Source: Maribacter sp. (GTDB lineage Bacteria > Bacteroidota > Bacteroidia > Flavobacteriales > Flavobacteriaceae). Taken from it: a DNA stretch of 64,000 bases. Where the stretch lies: NCBI GenBank assembly GCA_020629285.1, contig JAHDDP010000016.1, forward strand, positions 1 through 64,000, given 5' to 3'. The notes under the pieces were generated by a model. That model was given only the letters and a program-made list of their open reading frames with translations. It did not search any database and was not told the DNA's origin. A program made the translations under genes and the position numbers. Shown here one piece after another: positions 58,553-64,000 of this stretch; the stretch's first letter is position 1, and every line of letters begins with the position of its first letter.

Positions 58553-61500
58553 CTAAAATTTATAATTCAACGATAGGTTGAACATAGTACCTAATTGACT
58601 AAAGTGATACCCATCATACGTCATCTGAGAATAACGTTGGTTGAAAGTAATCAAGTTAGATTGGTTTTGAGTCTGAGCCGGATCTGCCAAGATAGCATCA
58701 CCTGCTGCATTTTGAGAAACAAAACTCCATTCTGGCAATACATTGAATAAGTTGTTAATGTTCAATGCGATTGTCAATTTATCTGAAGCGCTAAAGTTAA
58801 CACCTAGATCAGTAACTACTTTCGGGTCAAATTCAGTACCAAGGTTGAAATTACCATTCGTATCTGTACTCAAACCTTGTTGAAAGAAACTAGTTTTTCC
58901 AAATAAGGTGTTATTTAAAGAAAATCCGAATTTATTAATATCGTAGTTTGCCCCTAAAATCCACTTTGTTCTTGGTCTTGATGTAAAGAATAAAGCTTCT
59001 TGAGTTTGGTTAACTACAGATTGACCTGAATTTGCAACTAGAGCAATATCTTTTACGGGTCCGTCTAATTCATTCTGAATCGTATAGTTACCTGATAGGT
59101 TTAAATCTAAACTTCCTTCGCCGATTTCAATACCTTTATAGGCCAAAACAACATCTACACCAGAGGTTTTAGTGTCTATAGCGTTAGAAAAGAAGCTAAC
59201 ATCACTTAAATTGTTATTTGCCAAAAGAATATCTAATGGATTTGTTGGGTCGCCACTTCCACCTATTTCATTACCCAAAACAATTCTGTCTTTTACCTTA
59301 ATGTTGTAGTAGTCAAAAGTATAGCTGAATTTGTTGGCTATTTTTCCTCCAAAACCAACAGTAAAGTTAGTAGAGGTCTCAGCGTCTAATTGCGGTATAC
59401 CCAATAATTTGGCTTGTGTAGATACATTGTTTATTAAACCACCAACTTGAATACCTTGACCTGGCACAAAGCTATACTGTGCTTTTTGAGTATAAATTTG
59501 ATGTAGGGTAGGAGCTCTAAATCCTGAAGATATAGAACCTCTTAATGTAAATGCATCACTAAACTTATAGCGAGAACTAAACTTATAAATGAAAGTATTA
59601 CCAAAATCTGAATAGTTCTCCGTTCTAATAGTACCACTTAATAAAAATGCATCAGATACATCATAATCTAAACTTAAGTAGCCACCGATATTGTAACGAT
59701 TAAATTTTCCTGAGTTTTGTGGAGAGGCACCTGCAAATGAATCTGCACCACCGCCATCGTAAGAGGCTAATTCACCTTCTATAATTTCAAATGTTTCAGT
59801 TCTAAACTCGGCACCAACACCAATACTTACTTTGTCAGATAATAATCTAGAAATATCAATGTTACCGACGTTATGTGAAAACCTTGTTCCACCCGGGTCA
59901 AATGACTGCTGGCTATTTTCTCTATATAATTCTGAGCCTTCGGTAATTTCACCATCATCAACTGAACCATTACCATTTGCATCTATGAATACAGAAGGAG
60001 AATAAACAACATTTCTATTATGGGTATTGTTTACCTTGTAAGTTTGTAAGTTGCCACCAGTGGTGAAACTTGCATCAATATTCCAATCGTTAATTACTGA
60101 TTTAAATCCAATAGTTGCATTGTAATCACTTAATAAACCTTCAAATGTTGGTAGGTAGCCATCGTATCCGCCAGCTGTATTTGGGTTGTCGCCAGGAAAG
60201 AAATCTGCTAAGTAAGGGAAATCATCCACTGTTCTCCAATAAGGTGTTCTGTAGTTAGCAAAACTATTTACTGCTTTGTAAACATAAGCCGCATTACCAT
60301 AAAGAGATGTATTTGCGCTTAGGTCATAACCTAAATTTACAGAAAACTTTGCGGCTGCGGTTTCTGGTGAACCGTTAATGTTGCCTGCATCTGGTCGTCT
60401 TGATAAGAATTCCTGTACATCTGCAATATTAGCACCAAAATCGCCAGCTTCACCTGCAGCATTTACAGTACCCGGTCTATTTGCTTGATTTACCTTAGAT
60501 AAATCAACGGTGTAGTTTACAAACCCCTTGTCATCACCAATAGTAGAACCGTTATTGATAGCGACTCCGAACATTTCGCCATCGCCTTCAGAAGTAATAC
60601 CTGTTCTTACCGTAGCAGAACCTTCATTCGGAGAATCTTTGAGAATAATGTTCATTACACCTGCAATGGCATCTGAACCATATTGTGCAGAAGCACCATC
60701 ACGTAAAATCTCTACTCTCTTGATTGCATCTGTAGGTATAGCTGAAATATCAGCACCTGTTTCACCACGACCCGGAGATGTTTGTGTATATAACAATGCA
60801 CTTAAGTTTTTACGCTTACCGTTGATCAAAATCAAAGTTCTAGACGGTCCCATGTTTCTGATTTCATAAGGATCTAATAAAGAAGTCGCATCGTTTACAG
60901 GTGTTTGTACCGTATTAAATGATGGTATTCTATATTGTAAGGCTTTGTCAAAAGTTGCCTGACCGGTAGAAGTTAATTCTTTAACACCTACTACATCTAC
61001 AGGTAAAGGTGTGTCTGTATTACTTCTTGGTGCTGTACGAGAACCAACGACGATAAATTCGTCTAACTGCATACCTTCGGATAATTGCACGTTTATTGTG
61101 TTTTTTCCTGCAGTTGAAACTTCTTGTGTGGCAAAACCAATATAGCTAAATACTAATTTAGTGTCATCAGTTACATTGATGGTGTAGTTTCCATCAAAAT
61201 CAGAAGTAGTTCCGTTAGTTGTACCTTTTTCAACAATGTTAACTCCCGCCAATGGCATTCCAGAATCATCTGTTACTTTACCGGTAATGCTATTTTGAAT
61301 TTTTTTATTCAAAGTCATTGCCGTAATTCCGTTAGTGCTTGAGTTAATTTTTAAAACCTTGGCTCTTTCTGGTTTTTTATGGTAAACAACATAATATTTA
61401 TTGCCTAGATATTCGAAATCAAAACTAGTCTTGCGTTCTAATTTGTTGATAATCTTATCTAGTACAGGGAATTTGTATTCATCAGGGTTTAAGCTGGTAC

Positions 61501-61672
61501 TTGATACCAGAGTTGGATTGTAAGTAAAAAACACTTCGTGTTTTTCACTGATCTCATTAAGAAACTCGCTTAGGGTAACGTTTTCTTTGAGTTCATTAGC
61601 AGCTGTTACACTGGTGATGCTTGAAAATAGCATTACCGCAAGCAGCAATCTCATTAGTTTGTTCGTTCTCAT
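58553..61672 (-). CDS. TonB-dependent receptor with STN domain (FecR-regulated)
   Basis: A 1039-residue outer-membrane receptor with a signal peptide, a secretin/TonB N-terminal STN domain (about 28-95), a carboxypeptidase-regulatory-like domain (about 128-205), a plug with TRTAPRSNTDTPLPV and SAQYGSDAIAGVMNI, and a barrel ending MFNLSLNYKF. The STN domain can signal to FecR when the ligand binds. Directly upstream lie FecR and the ECF sigma factor. No SusD gene follows; a terminator does. The ligand is unknown and could be a siderophore, oligosaccharide or peptide. Confidence 0.9.
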   Translation of the reverse strand: MRTNKLMRLLLAVMLFSSITSVTAANELKENVTLSEFLNEISEKHEVFFTYNPTLVSSTSLNPDEYKFPVLDKIINKLERKTSFDFEYLGNKYYVVYHKKPERAKVLKINSSTNGITAMTLNKKIQNSITGKVTDDSGMPLAGVNIVEKGTTNGTTSDFDGNYTINVTDDTKLVFSYIGFATQEVSTAGKNTINVQLSEGMQLDEFIVVGSRTAPRSNTDTPLPVDVVGVKELTSTGQATFDKALQYRIPSFNTVQTPVNDATSLLDPYEIRNMGPSRTLILINGKRKNLSALLYTQTSPGRGETGADISAIPTDAIKRVEILRDGASAQYGSDAIAGVMNIILKDSPNEGSATVRTGITSEGDGEMFGVAINNGSTIGDDKGFVNYTVDLSKVNQANRPGTVNAAGEAGDFGANIADVQEFLSRRPDAGNINGSPETAAAKFSVNLGYDLSANTSLYGNAAYVYKAVNSFANYRTPYWRTVDDFPYLADFFPGDNPNTAGGYDGYLPTFEGLLSDYNATIGFKSVINDWNIDASFTTGGNLQTYKVNNTHNRNVVYSPSVFIDANGNGSVDDGEITEGSELYRENSQQSFDPGGTRFSHNVGNIDISRLLSDKVSIGVGAEFRTETFEIIEGELASYDGGGADSFAGASPQNSGKFNRYNIGGYLSLDYDVSDAFLLSGTIRTENYSDFGNTFIYKFSSRYKFSDAFTLRGSISSGFRAPTLHQIYTQKAQYSFVPGQGIQVGGLINNVSTQAKLLGIPQLDAETSTNFTVGFGGKIANKFSYTFDYYNIKVKDRIVLGNEIGGSGDPTNPLDILLANNNLSDVSFFSNAIDTKTSGVDVVLAYKGIEIGEGSLDLNLSGNYTIQNELDGPVKDIALVANSGQSVVNQTQEALFFTSRPRTKWILGANYDINKFGFSLNNTLFGKTSFFQQGLSTDTNGNFNLGTEFDPKVVTDLGVNFSASDKLTIALNINNLFNVLPEWSFVSQNAAGDAILADPAQTQNQSNLITFNQRYSQMTYDGYHFSQLGTMFNLSLNYKF

Positions 61673-61687
61673 AAATAAATAGTTTAG

Positions 61688-62701
61688 TTAATAAATAGGG
61701 TTTTCTTGTACGCGTAAAATATTCTCTTTGTTAGTGATTCTTGTTCCTGTAGCTTTTTCGATAGCGGCAATACATATTTGTAAATTCTGATTGGGTATAC
61801 CGCCAGAAATAGGTAAATCTTTTAAATGTTCTGATTCATATTGAACTTTTACTCCGTAAGTAGTTTCCAAATTGTACATGACCTCTTTTAGCGGTATTTC
61901 ATTAAAGGCATAAGTGCCACCTCGCCATAGTGCGTAAGGGGTTTCTGTATCTACTTTTTGGTGCGTTAGTTCTTTGCTTTCGTTTGAAAAGGAAACCATT
62001 TCACCAGGTATCATTTTGGTGACTTCTCCGTTTTTTAATTCTAAATGAATTGAACCTTCATCAAGTACTACATTGGTTTTTTGTTTTCTTGTATTTACAT
62101 GAAATTGTGTACCAAGAACTTCAACTTTAAGGTCTTCTGTTATTACCCAGAATTTAGCATTGGTACTAGGTATGGATTTAACTTTGAAATAGGCTTCCCC
62201 TTTTAAGTTGATAAGACGAGGATTATCTTTTTTATACCATATTTCAGAATTACCATTTAGTACAACAGAGGTGCCATCTGGCAATTTTAAGTCTATTATT
62301 TCTCCAAAGTTGGTTTTGTGATTGGTTGTTGAGCTATTGTTTAAATACGAATAGCTAGTGTAGCTTATCAATACAAGTAATACTGCAGCCGCTGCAGTAA
62401 TTATAGTACGGTTTATGGTGTGTGTGTTCTTAAATTTAGTTTTTGTAGAAGATGTTATGTCTACTTTCGGTAAAACACTTGCCAGTGCTTGATCTATTTT
62501 TTCATTACTTGGATAATGTTGATTGAAATTGATACCTGTAATTATAGATTTCGCATTTTCTACTATTTCTATATGTTCAGGGTTGTTGTGAATCCAATTA
62601 TTCCAATATGTAATGTCATTTTTGTTTAAGCCTTTGGCCCAGTTTTCAAATGAAGCATCCGATAAGAAATAATGTAAGTCGAATTTATTTTTGTTGTCCA
62701 T
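61688..62701 (-). CDS. FecR-family anti-sigma factor
   Basis: A 337-residue inner-membrane regulator. A cytoplasmic N-terminal part (LHYFLSDASFENWAKGL, then WNNWIHNNPEHIEIV) binds the sigma factor; a transmembrane helix (about 94-114) follows; then the periplasmic FecR domain (LPDGTSVVLNGNSEIWY) and the DUF4974 C-terminal domain (about 265-335). It lies between sigma and receptor and should pass the receptor's ligand signal to the sigma factor. Confidence 0.92.
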   Translation of the reverse strand: MDNKNKFDLHYFLSDASFENWAKGLNKNDITYWNNWIHNNPEHIEIVENAKSIITGINFNQHYPSNEKIDQALASVLPKVDITSSTKTKFKNTHTINRTIITAAAAVLLVLISYTSYSYLNNSSTTNHKTNFGEIIDLKLPDGTSVVLNGNSEIWYKKDNPRLINLKGEAYFKVKSIPSTNAKFWVITEDLKVEVLGTQFHVNTRKQKTNVVLDEGSIHLELKNGEVTKMIPGEMVSFSNESKELTHQKVDTETPYALWRGGTYAFNEIPLKEVMYNLETTYGVKVQYESEHLKDLPISGGIPNQNLQICIAAIEKATGTRITNKENILRVQENPIY

Positions 62702-62758
62702 TTAGTAAGGTGTTCCATTTATAAGAGCCTGAACGCTTAAAAATATACCCTACTATTT

Positions 62759-63337
62759 TCAACTTTTTTTCAAAATAGTTTTAATCTGTTGATTTTCAGA
62801 TGCTATTCGAAGTTTTTTTATCGCTTTTTGTAGTGTGTTTAAAACGCTTTGGTAGTTCATATCCATTACTTCTGCAATATCAGTTGTTGGCATTTCGCTG
62901 TAGTACTTTAAATAAATAGCTTCTTTCTGTCTTGGTGATAATTGGTTGATAAGTGTAGCTAGGGTAGAGGTACAAAGAAATTGGATTTCTTGCTTGATGG
63001 ATATTTCTTCAATCGAAAAAGTAAAGTTCGTCTTAAATAATTGAGCTTCTGAAATCGGTATGTTATTTTGTTTCTTTTGTAATTGTTTTATTAATCTTCT
63101 TTTAAACGAAACGAATAGGTATGCTTTTAAGCTATTTATTTTTCCTAAACGCTCTCTATTTTCGAAAAGTTGAATAAAGAAATTTTGAAGGCAATCCTCT
63201 GTCAATTCTTGGTTATTGCTCAATTTTAAACCATAAACATGTAATTGTGGATAATACTTTTTAAAAAGTAGACTGAATCCGTGGGATTCGCCCTTTTTAA
63301 AAAAATACCATATAGTTTCATCTGAATGAAGTTCCAT
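62759..63337 (-). CDS. ECF-type RNA polymerase sigma factor (FecI-like)
   Basis: A 192-residue extracytoplasmic-function sigma factor. It has region 2 with FKKYYPQLHVYGLKLSNNQELTEDCLQNFFIQL and region 4 with LSPRQKEAIYLKYYSEMPTTDIAEVM and a helix-turn-helix (SVLNTLQKAIKKL). It should drive the receptor gene and be held by the FecR protein that follows, 57 bases downstream. It is divergent from ychF. Confidence 0.93.
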   Translation of the reverse strand: MELHSDETIWYFFKKGESHGFSLLFKKYYPQLHVYGLKLSNNQELTEDCLQNFFIQLFENRERLGKINSLKAYLFVSFKRRLIKQLQKKQNNIPISEAQLFKTNFTFSIEEISIKQEIQFLCTSTLATLINQLSPRQKEAIYLKYYSEMPTTDIAEVMDMNYQSVLNTLQKAIKKLRIASENQQIKTILKKS

Positions 63338-63436
63338 AAATTCTTACAAGTTCTTCTGCCAAAGTAGTAATAATTTATTAAAATGTGTTAAAGATGTCAA
63401 TTTTTAATACCGAATAGCTCAATAATTTAACTAATA

Positions 63437-63450
63437 ACAAATTAATTTGT
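63437..63450. promoter_or_regulatory. 14-base palindrome between the sigma gene and ychF
   Basis: ACAAATTAATTTGT is a perfect palindrome in the 200-base divergent region. It may bind a dimeric regulator or be AT-rich chance. Confidence 0.3.
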
Positions 63451-63507
63451 AAGAAGCCTGTTGAAAGTTATATATGAAAATTGAATGAAAATTGTCTTGG
63501 TAAAAAC

Positions 63508-63515
63508 TATATTTG
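63508..63515 (+). promoter_or_regulatory. -7 element of ychF
   Basis: TATATTTG matches TAnnTTTG, 22 bases before the ATG at 63538. The -33 box is not clear. Confidence 0.55.
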
Positions 63516-63537
63516 CATCCTTGAAATATGATTAGTT

Positions 63538-64000
63538 ATGAAAGCAGGTATTGTAGGATTGCCAAACGTTGGTAAATCAACACTTTTTAATTGTTTATCA
63601 AATGCAAAAGCGCAAAGTGCAAATTTTCCTTTTTGTACGATTGAACCTAATATAGGTGTGGTAAATGTGCCAGATGCTCGTTTGCAAAAGTTAGAAGAAT
63701 TGGTTGATCCAGAGAGGGTTTTGCCTGCCACTGTAGAGATAGTAGATATTGCAGGGCTGGTTAAAGGAGCTAGTAAGGGCGAGGGACTAGGAAATCAGTT
63801 TTTAGGAAACATTCGTGAAACAGATGCTATATTACATGTATTGCGTTGTTTTGATAATGACAATATTGTTCATGTTGATGGTAGTGTTGATCCCATTAGA
63901 GATAAGGAGACTATTGATATGGAGCTTCAATTAAAAGATTTGGAGACCGTTGAAAAGAAACTGGAGAAAGTAAAAAGAGCAGCTAGAACAGGTAATAAAG
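63538..64000 (+). CDS. ychF: Redox-regulated ATPase/GTPase YchF, 5' part
   Basis: The first 154 residues of YchF, an Obg-related ATPase linked to ribosomes and oxidative-stress response; the rest lies beyond the right edge. Visible are the P-loop GLPNVGKST (6-14), the switch region with TIEPNIGVV, the Walker B-type segment [20 protein letters not shown], and the start of the coiled-coil insert ([16 protein letters not shown]). ATG at 63538 fits the family N-terminus [10 protein letters not shown]. It is divergent from the sigma factor gene. Confidence 0.93.
   Translation, partial: MKAGIVGLPNVGKSTLFNCLSNAKAQSANFPFCTIEPNIGVVNVPDARLQKLEELVDPERVLPATVEIVDIAGLVKGASKGEGLGNQFLGNIRETDAILHVLRCFDNDNIVHVDGSVDPIRDKETIDMELQLKDLETVEKKLEKVKRAARTGNK

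Overview
The window is chromosomal DNA from a member of the Bacteroidota, most likely a marine Flavobacteriaceae (Maribacter/Zobellia-like; inference from gene content). It is AT-rich. Its promoters carry the phylum's -7 element TAnnTTTG, often with a TTG or TTTG about 20 bases upstream. Secreted proteins are mostly lipoproteins or carry a type IX-like C-terminal domain. There are TonB-dependent receptors with carboxypeptidase-regulatory-like N-termini and an ECF sigma/FecR pair. Many families are typical of the group (DUF4290, DUF2911, DUF2520, DUF6146, DUF6787, BshB1, CcsBA fusion). No phage, IS element, integron or CRISPR array was found. Genes are packed tightly; the only non-protein stretch above 300 bases is 34276-34638, which holds a tRNA-His gene and two terminators. 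The next longest gap, 27736-28015, holds nothing I can support beyond the divergent starts that flank it.

Layout, left to right. 1-169: leader of a leftward gene outside the window, with two DnaA-box-like repeats. 170-3576: leftward operon of a P-loop ATPase, recQ and fmt. 3664-6013: DUF493, DUF4290 and murA, whose MurA has Asp in place of the catalytic Cys. 6000-8970: a small membrane protein, a pirin and an M20 amidohydrolase. 9083-11581: photolyase, SDR and SRPBCC operon. 11751-13945: a secreted protein with a Pro/Glu linker, and a DUF2911 protein. 14017-19573: galK, a sodium:solute symporter, an overlooked 37-residue membrane peptide and a large PIG-L deacetylase. 19656-23075: mscS-like gene, lipoprotein, maf, kdsC-like gene and DUF2520. 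23214-26393: ccsBA. 26464-29910: M14 peptidase, a trans-sulfuration enzyme and bshB1. 29907-34275: two paralogous TPR histidine kinases. 34432-39500: tRNA-His, M28 peptidase, SGNH hydrolase, two small proteins and an S10 peptidase. 39721-44584: a Tat-exported Gfo/Idh oxidoreductase, a PhoX-like lipoprotein and an imelysin-like/dihaem peroxidase fusion. 44581-46589: TIGR02757, CPBP protease and a LolD-like ATPase. 46819-49559: folE, a small membrane protein and a sulfite-oxidase/cytochrome c pair. 49625-52976: a TonB receptor set with possible metal specificity. 53035-58389: DUF6787, DUF6146, DUF937, serA, serC, acyl-CoA reductase and ferredoxin. 58553-63337: sigma, FecR and a TonB receptor. 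63538-64000: ychF, cut by the right edge.

The most notable links between genes are these. The photolyase operon (9083-11581) and the distant folE gene (46819) carry the same long dyad in their upstream regions, which suggests a common light- or stress-responsive repressor that ties photolyase to pterin synthesis. The 37-residue peptide is joined by stop/start overlaps to the deacetylase and the symporter and may be a symporter subunit. The TonB receptor at 50212-52605 is flanked by a His/Cys-bearing small membrane protein and an acidic lipoprotein, a layout that suggests metal uptake.
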